DNA of 64,000 bases from Leeuwenhoekiella palythoae (GCF_900130045.1 NZ_FQXT01000002.1:62001-126000), one strand, 5' to 3'; shown: positions 46,085 through 55,253, numbered from the stretch's first letter. Numbers and translations: made by a program. The notes: generated by a model from the letters alone, not told the origin.

Positions 46085-46285
46085 TTATTCTTCAGATTCA
46101 TAAATAAAAAGTTCTTCAATACTACAATTAAAAACTGCAGCAAGCCTAAAAGCTGTGGGCAAACTAGGGTCAAATTTACCCTTTTCGATCGCGTTAACCG
46201 TCTGACGGGAAACCTCTATTTTTTCAGCCAAATCACTTTGCGTAAGCTGAAATGCTGCGCGTAACGTTTTAATATTATTTTTCAT
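46085..46285 (-). CDS. XRE-family HTH regulator (YozG-like)
   Basis: A 66-residue protein consisting of a single helix-turn-helix (NNIKTLRAAFQLTQSDLAEKI, then VSRQTVNAIEKGKFDPSLPTAFRLA). The start at MKNNIKTLR overlaps the stop of the upstream membrane-protein gene by ATGA, so the two are translationally coupled. Regulator and membrane partner pairs like this are common in Firmicutes and Bacteroidota. Two matched operators lie upstream of the pair, consistent with autoregulation. Confidence 0.85.
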   Translation of the reverse strand: MKNNIKTLRAAFQLTQSDLAEKIEVSRQTVNAIEKGKFDPSLPTAFRLAAVFNCSIEELFIYESEE

Positions 46286-46671
46286 GAGTAACGACGCGAA
46301 TTGAAAAACACACAAAAAATATAAGTAATCCCCATAAAGAGAATGAGTACACTAATTTCGGCGTCAGCCTTAATGAGATTAGTGGTATCTAATTGAGAAT
46401 ACGCGATGCCCACAACCACCGCGAGCCCCAAAGTAAGCGCCATAGACTCTAATTGAATCTTGCGCTGCAACTCATCTCCATCATTCACAAATTTGCGATT
46501 GGCCAACACCATCCCAACGCCAACAGCAAGGCTAATACTAATACTTAAAACTGTAATGATTTGGGAATCCCATAAAAACTGTGACCCAAAGGTGACCAGA
46601 GCAGTTGTAAATACCCAAGCTAAAGACCATTTAGCCAAACGATTTCTTGAAGCAATAAATTTTGAATTCAT
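46282..46671 (-). CDS. DUF2178-like four-helix membrane protein, partner of the XRE regulator
   Basis: A 129-residue membrane protein with about four helices, starting at MNSKFIASRNRLAKWS; the ATG used is favoured over an earlier one because it lies after the operator-promoter region. DELQRKIQLESMALTLGLAVVVG after helix 2 is typical of the DUF2178-type partners of small XRE regulators. It ends in an ATGA overlap with that regulator. Function of the membrane protein is unknown. Confidence 0.75.
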   Translation of the reverse strand: MNSKFIASRNRLAKWSLAWVFTTALVTFGSQFLWDSQIITVLSISISLAVGVGMVLANRKFVNDGDELQRKIQLESMALTLGLAVVVGIAYSQLDTTNLIKADAEISVLILFMGITYIFCVFFNSRRYS

Positions 46672-46691
46672 ACTATTTGATTTTTGATTAA

Positions 46692-46709
46692 TGTAAAGTT
46701 CACTTGACA
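46692..46709. promoter_or_regulatory. Operator 1 (imperfect) for the XRE/membrane-protein operon
   Basis: TGTAAAG-TTCA-CTTGACA is an inverted repeat with one mismatch and a 4-nt spacer. It begins 21 bp upstream of the membrane-protein start, where binding would block transcription. The same half-site occurs in operator 2. Confidence 0.65.
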
Positions 46710-46721
46710 AAAGTACACTTT

Positions 46722-46751
46722 TTTAAATGTAAAGCAAACTTTACATTTAAA
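46722..46751. promoter_or_regulatory. Operator 2 (perfect 13-bp inverted repeat)
   Basis: TTTAAATGTAAAG, a CAAA spacer, then the exact reverse complement at 46739-46751. The core TGTAAAG-N4-CTTTACA matches operator 1; the two centres are 36 bp apart. It lies 53 bp upstream of the glycerate kinase start, so control could extend in both directions. Confidence 0.7.
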
Positions 46752-46804
46752 TTTTATTTCAAGAAAAACACTAAATTTCTACGAGACACTCATAGCACCA
46801 TCTT

Positions 46805-47932
46805 ATGTCCAGAATTCTTATTGCACCAGATTCCTTCAAAGAAAGTCTTAGCGCTACACAAGTTTGCAAGGCCATCGCCGAAGGATTGCAAAGCATTGAC
46901 CCTAACGTACATCTAGATCAATTACCGTTTTCTGACGGTGGCGAGGGTGCATTTGAACTTTTTGAAGCATTGCAACTGGGAAACACAATTGAATGTCAAG
47001 TTTGTGATCCTTTGGGTCGACCTTTGACTGCTGCTTATTACGGATTTAAAGATGGAAAAACCGCTTGGATCGAATTGTCGCAGGCTTCAGGAATCGCGCT
47101 TTTAAAAGATGAAGAGAAAAACCCCATGCGCACATCTACATTCGGTACCGGATTACAACTGAAGCATGCTTTAGAAAACGGTTATCAAAATATAATTTTA
47201 GGCATTGGTGGAAGCGCTACAAATGATGTCGCGACGGGTATATTTATCGCTTTAGGCGGAAAACTTTTAGACCACAACCAGAATTCGGTTCAAGCCTGTG
47301 GAGCACATCTCAAAGCTATAACCGATCTTGATTTTGACAGTCTCGTACCCCAAATCGCTTCGGCACAAATCACCGTGGCTTGCGATGTGTCTAACCTGCT
47401 GCTTGGCGCAACGGGAGCGGCAACGATCTACGCTCCGCAAAAAGGTGCTACGCCGGCACAGGTTACAGCCCTAGAACAAGGTGCCGAACATCTAGCACAA
47501 ATAATTCAACAAAAAACAGGAAGGACTATAACGAGCATTACCGGTGGTGGCGCTGCCGGAGGCACTTCCGCAGGAATGTTTGGCTTCTTTAACAGCAAAC
47601 TCGAGCCCGGCTTTGAATTGCTCAGCAAACTGGCGAACTTGGAAGAACGCGTAAAACAAGCCGATTTGATCATCACAGGAGAAGGAAAAACCGATAATCA
47701 AAGTCAGTATGGCAAAGTGCCTTTTAAACTTGCAGAATTGGCGCGCAAACACTACAAACCGCTTTACCTCTTTGCCGGAAGTGTTCAAGCAGACCTAGAA
47801 GTATTAACCGCCGCCGGAATTACCAAAGCTATCGCGATAAAAACGGAAACGATGTCTCTGGAATATGCAAAAAGCAACGCCTTTGCATTGCTTAAAACTG
47901 CGGTTGCACAATACCTAAACACCGAACTGTAA
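46805..47932 (+). CDS. Glycerate kinase (GarK/GlxK family)
   Basis: A 375-residue kinase that phosphorylates D-glycerate to phosphoglycerate. Family signatures include IAPDSFKESLSATQVCKAIAEG at the N-terminus, LPFSDGGEGAFEL near residue 40, ILGIGGSATNDVATG near residue 130, and LIITGEGKTDNQSQYGK near residue 290. The permease gene follows after two bases. The two therefore form a glycerate uptake and use operon. Confidence 0.95.
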   Translation: MSRILIAPDSFKESLSATQVCKAIAEGLQSIDPNVHLDQLPFSDGGEGAFELFEALQLGNTIECQVCDPLGRPLTAAYYGFKDGKTAWIELSQASGIALLKDEEKNPMRTSTFGTGLQLKHALENGYQNIILGIGGSATNDVATGIFIALGGKLLDHNQNSVQACGAHLKAITDLDFDSLVPQIASAQITVACDVSNLLLGATGAATIYAPQKGATPAQVTALEQGAEHLAQIIQQKTGRTITSITGGGAAGGTSAGMFGFFNSKLEPGFELLSKLANLEERVKQADLIITGEGKTDNQSQYGKVPFKLAELARKHYKPLYLFAGSVQADLEVLTAAGITKAIAIKTETMSLEYAKSNAFALLKTAVAQYLNTEL

Positions 47933-47934
47933 TT

Positions 47935-49272
47935 ATGGGACTAGATCTACTTTATATTGTACTCGTTGTTGTTTGGATCATTGCAGGTACGAGTTACCTG
48001 CGCTGGCATCCCTTTTTTGTGTTGCTCATTAGCGCCTTAGGTTTGGCCTTTCTCCTACAGATTCCGTTAGAAGAAATCCCGGAAACGATAAGCACCGGGT
48101 TTGGAGCTATGTTTAAAAACATCGGCCTGTTGATTCTTTTTGGCGCGTGGATTGGCGTTGCCTTAGAAACAACAAACGCGACCACGGCAATTGCCAAAGG
48201 CATCATTAAAAAACTGACTATTCTACCGCTGCCTTTTGTGATTAGTGCTTTGGGATATCTCGTTTCAATTCCTGTTTTTTGTGATGCGGCTTTTGTTATT
48301 TTGGCTCCGTTGACCAAAAAACTGGCGCTCAACAATACTGCAAGACGCAATGCCTTAACGGTTGCGCTTTCCACCGGATTGTTTTCTGCTCATGTATTGG
48401 TACCGCCAACTCCGGGACCTTTAGCCGCAGCTGGAAACCTTCAGCTAGAAAATTTATATCTCCTGCTTTTAGCAGGCGGAATATTTGGTCTTGTACTGAT
48501 GCTTATCGGTGCATGTTTCTCGTATTACTTTTTCAGAAAAAGTAATCAACAGGATGCCTTTGATCGTAACAATTTGGAAAACTTTTTTGACCAATACACC
48601 GATCTCCCTTCGTTTTCGGCAGCCATTTGGCCTTTAGCCCTTCCCATTCTATTAATGGCAGCAGCTTCGATCATCCCATTGTTGTTTGAAGTATCCAATC
48701 TATTCATCGATATACTTCTATTTTTGGGAGATCCTGCAATTGCGCTTCTCGCAGGGGTGCTGGTTGCTTTTAGCATATGCAAAAAACAACAACAAGATAT
48801 TTCTGAAATCATTAAAAAAGGAATGACGCAAGCCGCGCCTATTCTCTTGATCACAGCGATGGGCGGTGCTTTAGGAACCGTTATTCAAACCGCAAACCTT
48901 ACTGACGGGATCAACTTAGAATCTTTTAGCAATGGATTGGGCTTGGCGATTCCGTTTTTACTAGCCGCATTACTTAAATCGGCCCAAGGTTCGTCTACCG
49001 TTGCAATTATCACCATAAGTTCTATAATGTTGCCATTACTACCCGCATTAGGTTTTGACTCTGAACTGGGCAAAGTATGGGTCATAATGGCCATCGGCGC
49101 AGGATCACTTACTGTTTCGCACGCTAATGACTCGTATTTCTGGATTGTAAGTCAACTGGGAGAAATGCCGGTTAAAGAAGCCTATCGTAAACACACTTTA
49201 GGAACGCTACTACAAGGAGTCGTCGGCTTTGTCATTCTGTTTTGTGCGTATAGTGTGTATTCGGCCTTTTGA
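47935..49272 (+). CDS. GntP-family permease (probable glycerate importer)
   Basis: A 445-residue transporter with about 12-14 membrane helices. GAMFKNIGLLILFGAWIGVALE, VPPTPGPLAAAG and GSLTVSHANDSYFWIVSQ are typical of the gluconate permease family. It follows the glycerate kinase gene by two bases, so glycerate is the most likely substrate, by context only. A terminator-like hairpin lies downstream. Confidence 0.9.
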   Translation: MGLDLLYIVLVVVWIIAGTSYLRWHPFFVLLISALGLAFLLQIPLEEIPETISTGFGAMFKNIGLLILFGAWIGVALETTNATTAIAKGIIKKLTILPLPFVISALGYLVSIPVFCDAAFVILAPLTKKLALNNTARRNALTVALSTGLFSAHVLVPPTPGPLAAAGNLQLENLYLLLLAGGIFGLVLMLIGACFSYYFFRKSNQQDAFDRNNLENFFDQYTDLPSFSAAIWPLALPILLMAAASIIPLLFEVSNLFIDILLFLGDPAIALLAGVLVAFSICKKQQQDISEIIKKGMTQAAPILLITAMGGALGTVIQTANLTDGINLESFSNGLGLAIPFLLAALLKSAQGSSTVAIITISSIMLPLLPALGFDSELGKVWVIMAIGAGSLTVSHANDSYFWIVSQLGEMPVKEAYRKHTLGTLLQGVVGFVILFCAYSVYSAF

Positions 49273-49313
49273 TGGATAAACGGTTGGATAAAACGAATCC
49301 TCCAAAAACAAAA

Positions 49314-49341
49314 AAGCCTCAACTACAGGTAGTTAAGGCTT
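49314..49341. terminator. Imperfect terminator-like hairpin
   Basis: AAGCCT-C-AACTA and TAGTT-A-AGGCTT form a stem with one internal mismatch, followed on the plus strand by T residues. It lies between the permease gene and the tRNA gene that reads toward it. Confidence 0.6.
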
Positions 49342-49348
49342 AATTTTG

Positions 49349-49422
49349 CTCCCCCTCTTGGGCTCGAACCAAGGACCCTTTGATTAACAGTCAAATGCTC
49401 TAACCAACTGAGCTAAGGAGGA
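49349..49422 (-). tRNA. tRNA-Asn (GTT)
   Basis: A 74-nt cloverleaf on the minus strand. The acceptor stem TCCTCCT pairs with AGGGGGA, the D-arm has AGCTCAGTTGGTTAGAGC, the anticodon loop is CTGTTAA giving anticodon GTT, and the T-arm contains GGTTCGAGCC. The discriminator base is G and the CCA end is not encoded. Confidence 0.95.
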
Positions 49423-49600
49423 ATTTAATCTTTCAATTTTTAAATTCACACAGCGTATCGCAATACTTCTGTTTTTGTTGTGCCTTAAAGAACGTTTCGC
49501 TTATTTGCTGAAAGCGGATGCAAATATACACAACTATTTAAACCCACAAAACTAATTTTAAAAAATATTTGATAGATTTTTTATCGTCGTGTTTTGTGGC

Positions 49601-50917
49601 TTAGCTACCGGTAATCCAGCGGTAAATATCATTTCCGTTAGCGTATAATACTAAGGCAATTAGCAAGAAGAACCCTATCATCTGCGCATACTCAAGAAAT
49701 TTATCGCTAGGCTTTCTTCCGGTGATGATTTCATATAATAAGAACATTACGTGACCTCCATCTAAAGCAGGAATTGGCAGAATATTCATAAACGCCAGTA
49801 TGATCGAAATAAAAGCTGTGGTTTCCCAAAATGATAACCAGTTCCAAGTATCTGGAAATAATCCTGCGATCGCACCAAAACCACCTACTTGAGACGCTCC
49901 TTTTTTAGTAAACACATATTTAAACTGCGCCACGTAGTCGTGCAGCTTCCAATACCCGTGATTGATTCCTTTTGCGATGCTTTCACCAAAAGAATACTTA
50001 ATCACTTTTGATTTATAATTAGCTTTAGGATACACACCAAAGTTTCCGTTATCGTCTAAGGTTACGGTGGTGTTTGCCAATTGCCCATCACGAGAGTAGG
50101 TCACAGCATACTCGTTAACACCTTCCTTCTTACTTCCTTTAAAATCAGTCCACGTATTAATTGGCTCATCATTAATTTGAGTAAGCACATCCCCTTTTTT
50201 GAGTCCGGCTTTTGCCGCTGCAGATTCAGGAACAACACTATCTAAAACCGGCTTAATAAGTGGCGCTAATGCATCGGACTCTCCAGACTGAAACATTGTA
50301 GTCCCTATATCCTCCGGGATCGTGATCGTCTCCTCGCTTCCGTCAGTGTGTGCAACGGTAATTGAACTCACATCGCGCAACATCATATCACGATTGATCG
50401 CCAAATTGTTTTCGTAAGGTGCTCCGTTAACGGCTAAAATCTGATCTCCGTCTCTAAAACCGTATTCTTTGAATCCTTCAGAAACCTCAATTCCGTCAGG
50501 CATTTGTTCAGGACCTACCACCGGATTTCCGTAATAGGCAATGATCATTATGTAGATAAAAAAGCCCAAAATAATATTCACAGTAACCCCACCAATCATC
50601 ACGATAAGACGCTGCCAGGCCGGCTTAGAACGAAATTCCCACTCTTTAGGCTCCTGGGCCATCGCTTCCTTATCCATACTCTCATCGATCATTCCGGCGA
50701 TTTTTACATAACCTCCTAGCGGAAGCCAGCCAATACCGTAAACGGTCTCTCCTATTTTCTTTTTGAAAAGCGAAAACTTAACATCAAAAAAGAGGAAGAA
50801 TTTTTCTACGCGAATTTTAAAAAGTCGGGCGGGAATAAAATGCCCAAACTCGTGAAGTACAATCAAAAGTGAAAGGCTCAAAAACAGCTGAGCTCCTTTT
50901 ACAAAAAATGGATCCAT
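49601..50917 (-). CDS. rseP: RseP/site-2 protease, membrane zinc metalloprotease
   Basis: A 438-residue inner-membrane protease with four helices. HEFGH is at residues 22-26 and the second metal site is LPIPALDGGH near residue 388. A periplasmic region between them carries PDZ-like segments (VSEGFKEYGFRDGDQILAVNG; AAKAGLKKGDVLTQIND). It cleaves membrane proteins such as anti-sigma factors, and signal-peptide remnants. It stands alone here; dxr, often upstream in Bacteroidota, is not in the window. Confidence 0.95.
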   Translation of the reverse strand: MDPFFVKGAQLFLSLSLLIVLHEFGHFIPARLFKIRVEKFFLFFDVKFSLFKKKIGETVYGIGWLPLGGYVKIAGMIDESMDKEAMAQEPKEWEFRSKPAWQRLIVMIGGVTVNIILGFFIYIMIIAYYGNPVVGPEQMPDGIEVSEGFKEYGFRDGDQILAVNGAPYENNLAINRDMMLRDVSSITVAHTDGSEETITIPEDIGTTMFQSGESDALAPLIKPVLDSVVPESAAAKAGLKKGDVLTQINDEPINTWTDFKGSKKEGVNEYAVTYSRDGQLANTTVTLDDNGNFGVYPKANYKSKVIKYSFGESIAKGINHGYWKLHDYVAQFKYVFTKKGASQVGGFGAIAGLFPDTWNWLSFWETTAFISIILAFMNILPIPALDGGHVMFLLYEIITGRKPSDKFLEYAQMIGFFLLIALVLYANGNDIYRWITGS

Positions 50918-51133
50918 AAAATTTATCTAACTAGTGGCAACTAACCACCTCCTTATTAGTAGCAAAAAAAATTTTTTAATAGAAGTCGATCATCAGTGGT
51001 TCTACCTAAGGGTAGTTTAACTTTTGGTGATCGCACTGCAATTAAAAAACGCACAAAAGTAACCTTTTACATTCGCATTAGAAACTTTGATAGTAAAGCT
51101 TAATGTAAAATGCAAAGATTGAAGCATTCTGGC

Positions 51134-51164
51134 TTTGCTAACCAGCGTTCACGGCGTAATTTTG
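51134..51164 (+). promoter_or_regulatory. Promoter of the SCO-like gene
   Basis: -33 TTTGC (51134-51138) and -7 TAATTTTG (51157-51164). From the end of TTTG the spacing is 19 bp. The ATG is 20 bases downstream of the -7 box. Confidence 0.7.
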
Positions 51165-51183
51165 TAGATACAAAACACGTGTT

Positions 51184-51864
51184 ATGCTTCAGTTTTTTGC
51201 TAAATACAAAAAGTTTGCCATTGTGATGGTGATCCTTTCCGCAGTGATCCTTTATACCTTTTATACATTGATGAAACCGGCGCCCAGCCTACCTGTGTAT
51301 CAACCTACCATGGTTGACAACAGTTTAGTAGATAGCACGGTTCAGTTTGTAAAAAAATACCATAAAATAGCCGATTTTGAATTGGTGAATCAAAATGGAG
51401 ACACCATTACTCAAAAAGATTATCCCGGGATTTATGTAGCCGATTTTTTCTTTACTACCTGCCAGACGATTTGCCCGATTATGACGGAACATATGGTGCA
51501 AATTCAAGAAAAATTAAAAGACGATCCTTCGGTTAAATTACTATCACACACCGTGATACCGGCAACTGATACCGTCGCACAACTCAAACGTTATGCGCTA
51601 GAAAAAGGCGTGAATGACTCCAAATGGAATCTCGTTACCGGTCCCAAAAAGCAAATTTATGAGCTGGCCCGCAAAAGTTATCTGGCGGTCAAAACACAAG
51701 GAGACGGCGGTAAATATGATATGATTCATACCGAGAATTTTATGCTTATTGATTCTAAAAAGCGCATCCGTGGATTTTATGATGGTACAGACCCTGAAGC
51801 CATAGAAAAACTTTTAGAAGATATCGCCATCTTAAAAGCGATAGAAGGTGACGAAAACTCTTAA
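51184..51864 (+). CDS. SCO family copper-binding/thiol protein
   Basis: A 226-residue membrane-anchored thioredoxin-fold protein with one N-terminal helix. CxxxC is C93/C97 in TTCQTICPIM, and the third copper ligand is the His in YDMIHTENFMLID near residue 180. SCO proteins help assemble the CuA centre of cytochrome oxidase. The gene is not next to oxidase genes here. It is followed by feoA but probably transcribed separately. Confidence 0.9.
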   Translation: MLQFFAKYKKFAIVMVILSAVILYTFYTLMKPAPSLPVYQPTMVDNSLVDSTVQFVKKYHKIADFELVNQNGDTITQKDYPGIYVADFFFTTCQTICPIMTEHMVQIQEKLKDDPSVKLLSHTVIPATDTVAQLKRYALEKGVNDSKWNLVTGPKKQIYELARKSYLAVKTQGDGGKYDMIHTENFMLIDSKKRIRGFYDGTDPEAIEKLLEDIAILKAIEGDENS

Positions 51865-51923
51865 AACATGCCGCTTTAGCCCAGTTTGTGGCTAAAATCT
51901 TTTCGCTTCTATTGGTTTTCGTT

Positions 51924-51931
51924 TACTTTTG
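51924..51931 (+). promoter_or_regulatory. -7 promoter element of feoA
   Basis: TACTTTTG matches TAnnTTTG; a weak -33-like TTTTCGC lies about 19 bp upstream. Because this box is downstream of a possible ATG at 51886, it supports the later TTG start for feoA. Confidence 0.45.
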
Positions 51932-51957
51932 CCTTGTTTAAATTCAATCTAAATAAA

Positions 51958-52194
51958 TTGACTACTTCACTCAACTTACTTAAACGTGGGGAAAAAGCAA
52001 TTATCGTTTCATTTGAACTTGATAATGTCCCTCTTAAATTATTAGAAATGGGGTGCCTTCCCGGCAATGAAGTAGAATTGGTACAGATCGCTCCTTTTAA
52101 AGACCCCATGTACCTCAATATTAATGGCAGTCACTTAGCGATACGCCGCGAGACTGCTAGTTTTATCACAGTAGAAAAGCTCTCTCATGAGTAA
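51958..52194 (+). CDS. feoA: FeoA, ferrous iron transport accessory protein
   Basis: A 78-residue SH3-like FeoA protein: LKRGEKAIIVSFELDNVPLKLLEMG, then GNEVELVQIAPFKDPMYLNING and a C-terminal ETASFITVEKL. The TTG start at 51958 is preferred because the family begins here and a promoter -7 box lies just upstream; an earlier ATG at 51886 would add 24 unconserved residues. It overlaps feoB by eight bases. Confidence 0.88.
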   Translation: MTTSLNLLKRGEKAIIVSFELDNVPLKLLEMGCLPGNEVELVQIAPFKDPMYLNINGSHLAIRRETASFITVEKLSHE

Positions 52195-54289
52195 ACAGCT
52201 CAATGTAGCCCTTATAGGAAATCCCAACACCGGTAAGACCTCTGTATTTAACCAATTAACCGGACTAAAACAGCAGGTAGGAAACTACCCGGGAATCACC
52301 GTCGAAAAAAAAGAAGGGGTTTGTAAACTTCCGCGCGGAGTAAAAGCACATATTCTTGACCTTCCTGGCACGTACAGTCTTAACGCAAGTTCGCTTGATG
52401 AGAATGTAGTCATTGAACTGCTTCTCAATAAAAATGATAAGGATTATCCTGATGTTGCTGTAGTCGTCGCAGATGTTGAAAATCTAAAGCGCAATCTACT
52501 CCTGTTTACCCAGATTAAAGATCTTAACATCCCCACGATCCTTGCGATAAATATGGCAGATCGTATGGATCGCAAGGCGATAAGTCTAGATATCGAGAAG
52601 CTCGAAGAGCGCCTGAATACTAAAATTGCTTTGGTAAGTTCGCGTAAAAACACAGGCTTCGATAAGCTGAAAGAACTTATTGCCAATTATAAAAACATTA
52701 CGACGGAACCTTGCGTGAATGCTTCGGTGATCGCTCCTGAATATTTTGAACGGTTGCGCAACGCTTTTCCAAAGCAGGATTTATATAAATTGTGGCTGGT
52801 CATTACCCAAGATGTGAATTTTGGAAAACTTGATCGCAATGAGATGCAAAGCATCAGCACGTTTAAAACCGAAAGCAAATCAAACCTCAAGCGGCTTCAA
52901 CAGAAAGAAACTATTGTTCGCTATCAATTCATCAACGGGGTTCTAAAAGAAACTTTGAGCATAGATCATTTGGCAGCAAAAGATCTACGCAGTCGTCTTG
53001 ACCGCATTCTTACTCATAAGGTTTGGGGATATGTGATCTTCTTTGCGATTTTACTTCTCATCTTTCAAGCGATCTATGACTGGTCGTCTTATCCTATGGA
53101 TTTGATCGATGAGAGTTTTGCCGCGATGGGAGAATGGGTGCGCAACACGATGCCTCCCGGCGCCTTTACTAATTTAATTGCTGAAGGAATCATCCCGGGA
53201 CTTGGAGGAATTGTGATTTTTATTCCACAGATCGCCTTTTTGTTTTTATTCATTTCGCTGCTAGAAGAAAGTGGCTATATGAGTCGCGTGGTCTTTTTAA
53301 TGGATCGAATCATGCGCCGTTTTGGCCTTAGCGGAAAAAGCGTGGTGCCCCTCGTTTCAGGAACTGCATGTGCGATTCCTGCGATTATGGCCACCCGAAA
53401 TATAGAGAATTGGAAAGAGCGCCTCATCACGATTTTAGTTACACCCTTTACGACCTGTAGTGCGCGTTTACCGGTATATTTGATCATCATCTCGCTTGTG
53501 ATTCCTGATGAGCGCGTGCTGTATATCTTCAACTTACAGAGTTTAGTGCTGATGCTGCTCTACCTTATAGGTTTTGGAACCGCAGTGCTTTCAGCTTGGA
53601 TTTTAGACCGAATTTTAAAAATAAAGAGCCGTAGCTTTTTTGTGATTGAAATGCCTAATTACAAGCTTCCGCTTTTTAAAAATGTGGCGTATAATGTGAT
53701 CGAAAAGACCAAATCTTTTGTGGTGGGTGCCGGAAAAATAATCTTAGCGATCTCTATCGTGCTCTGGGTTCTTGCTTCTAACGGTCCCGGTGATCAGTTT
53801 GACAATGCAGAAGAAAACAGCATCGCAAGAATGGAAGCCGGCGAGTTTCCTGAAAGCGAACTCGACAAGCATATCGCTTCTCAAAAGCTCGAGTATAGTT
53901 ATATAGGTTATATGGGTAAAGCGATTGAGCCGGTAGTTCAACCTTTAGGCTACGATTGGAAAATTGGTATAGCTATTGTGAGTTCGTTTGCAGCGCGTGA
54001 GGTCTTTGTAGGTACTCTTGCAACCATTTACAGCGTGGGTAGTGAAGAAGAAGAAACCATTAAAAACCGAATGGCGGGTGAGGTTAACCCTATACTTGGC
54101 GGACCATTATTTAATCTTGCCAGTGGGATTTCGCTGTTACTCTTTTATGCTTTTGCTATGCAATGTATGAGTACGCTCGCGATCGTAAAGCGGGAAACCA
54201 ACACTTGGAAGTGGCCCATACTACAACTTGTGGTTATGAGTGGTTTTGCTTATGTTGTAGCTCTAGTGGCTTATCAACTTATAATTTAA
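52187..54289 (+). CDS. feoB: FeoB, ferrous iron transporter
   Basis: A 700-residue inner-membrane Fe(II) transporter. The G domain has G1 at residues 11-19 (GNPNTGKTS), the G3 DLPGTYSL and G4 NMAD; the membrane part holds two Gate motifs, including VPLVSGTACAIPAIMATR and FTTCSARLPVYLIII. Length is normal. It overlaps feoA and is followed by a tiny Cys-rich membrane peptide gene, giving the feoA-feoB-peptide operon usual in Bacteroidota. Confidence 0.97.
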   Translation: MSKQLNVALIGNPNTGKTSVFNQLTGLKQQVGNYPGITVEKKEGVCKLPRGVKAHILDLPGTYSLNASSLDENVVIELLLNKNDKDYPDVAVVVADVENLKRNLLLFTQIKDLNIPTILAINMADRMDRKAISLDIEKLEERLNTKIALVSSRKNTGFDKLKELIANYKNITTEPCVNASVIAPEYFERLRNAFPKQDLYKLWLVITQDVNFGKLDRNEMQSISTFKTESKSNLKRLQQKETIVRYQFINGVLKETLSIDHLAAKDLRSRLDRILTHKVWGYVIFFAILLLIFQAIYDWSSYPMDLIDESFAAMGEWVRNTMPPGAFTNLIAEGIIPGLGGIVIFIPQIAFLFLFISLLEESGYMSRVVFLMDRIMRRFGLSGKSVVPLVSGTACAIPAIMATRNIENWKERLITILVTPFTTCSARLPVYLIIISLVIPDERVLYIFNLQSLVLMLLYLIGFGTAVLSAWILDRILKIKSRSFFVIEMPNYKLPLFKNVAYNVIEKTKSFVVGAGKIILAISIVLWVLASNGPGDQFDNAEENSIARMEAGEFPESELDKHIASQKLEYSYIGYMGKAIEPVVQPLGYDWKIGIAIVSSFAAREVFVGTLATIYSVGSEEEETIKNRMAGEVNPILGGPLFNLASGISLLLFYAFAMQCMSTLAIVKRETNTWKWPILQLVVMSGFAYVVALVAYQLII

Positions 54290-54294
54290 AAGCT

Positions 54295-54435
54295 ATGTTA
54301 CAGAATATATTAGTCGTATTGATCTTTCTAATCGCAGTAGGATATTTAGTAACTAAATACATCTGGAAACCGGCTTTCTTAAACGGAAAGTCTAACGATA
54401 AATCCTGCGGAAGCGATAATTGCGGGTGTCACTGA
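54295..54435 (+). CDS. FeoB-associated Cys-rich membrane peptide
   Basis: A 46-residue peptide with one membrane helix (QNILVVLIFLIAVGYLVTKYIW) and a Cys-rich tail CGSDNCGCH. The start is the ATG five bases after the feoB stop. Such peptides follow feoB in many bacteria and are presumed to help Fe(II) transport (FeoC-like role), though the mechanism is not known. Confidence 0.8.
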   Translation: MLQNILVVLIFLIAVGYLVTKYIWKPAFLNGKSNDKSCGSDNCGCH

Positions 54436-54438
54436 TTT

Positions 54439-54466
54439 TATTAAAAATTATCCTTTATTTTTAATA
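54439..54466. terminator. AT-rich hairpin after the feo operon
   Basis: TATTAAAAAT at 54439-54448 and ATTTTTAATA at 54457-54466 form a 10-bp AT-only stem. It may be a weak terminator or incidental. Confidence 0.35.
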
Positions 54467-54518
54467 ATTTTATTCAAATACCAAATAATAAGTATTATAC
54501 TTGTGAAAAAGTATTAAA

Positions 54519-55253
54519 GTGCGCGTATTACCACCCAACGGAAGATATTATTATATTTTCTGTTTCCTTTTAATTCTGGTTTTTTGTCAGCCTGTACTTA
54601 GCCAAGTAGCTATTGGTACCACTAATCCTGACGATGGTAGCGCTTTTCAAATAGATAGCAAAGTTGGAGCTTTGGTTCCACCTAGAATGACGAATTCTGA
54701 AATGCTTGCTATACCATCTCCATTAGACGGCTCAATTGTTTACAACAATACTTTTTCTTCATTATTTCTGTATTCCTCAGGAACTTGGAATGATTTAACA
54801 CGACCAGACCTTCCGTCTGCCGTTTTACGAAGAGAATATCCTTCAGAGTCAACCAATGGCATCGTAGCCACTGGGAATAATACCTATTACAATTTCCCAC
54901 TGAATACAGCAGATGTTACTTCGATTGACAACTCATATTTTCAAATCACTGGTAATGGGACCTTAAGAATATTAGAAGGAGGAAACTACATGGTATCTTC
55001 AGGTTTCGCTGTAAGCAATTTACCCTCTGGGAACAGAAAGTATATCATTGGTGTCTATAGAAATAATAGTCTTATAGGTTATTTAGTGCGTGGTAATGTC
55101 AATTTTCCCTCGGGAACTAACGAATGGGGAACGAGCGGTGTTCTCGTTTTTAGCTTTAATGCTAATGATGTAGTTAGTCTTCGCTATGTACTTAATAATT
55201 CAGGAACTAGTCTAAATGCTAGATATTTTAACATAGGTATCGTTAAATTATAA
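54519..55253 (+). CDS. Exported protein with tail-fibre-like N-terminus, paralogue 1
   Basis: A 244-residue protein starting at GTG, with a signal-like helix (YYIFCFLLILVFCQPVLS). AIGTTNPDDGSAFQIDS followed by GALVPPRMTNSEMLAIPSPLDGSIVYN is the Bacteroidota module found at the base of fibre-like and surface proteins. The C-terminal 120 residues (EGGNYMVSSGFAVSNLP, then NDVVSLRYVLNNSG) resemble a C1q/TNF-type jelly roll. The next gene is a clear paralogue three bases downstream. No phage genes are nearby, so a surface or secreted role is more likely. Function unknown. Confidence 0.7.
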   Translation: MRVLPPNGRYYYIFCFLLILVFCQPVLSQVAIGTTNPDDGSAFQIDSKVGALVPPRMTNSEMLAIPSPLDGSIVYNNTFSSLFLYSSGTWNDLTRPDLPSAVLRREYPSESTNGIVATGNNTYYNFPLNTADVTSIDNSYFQITGNGTLRILEGGNYMVSSGFAVSNLPSGNRKYIIGVYRNNSLIGYLVRGNVNFPSGTNEWGTSGVLVFSFNANDVVSLRYVLNNSGTSLNARYFNIGIVKL

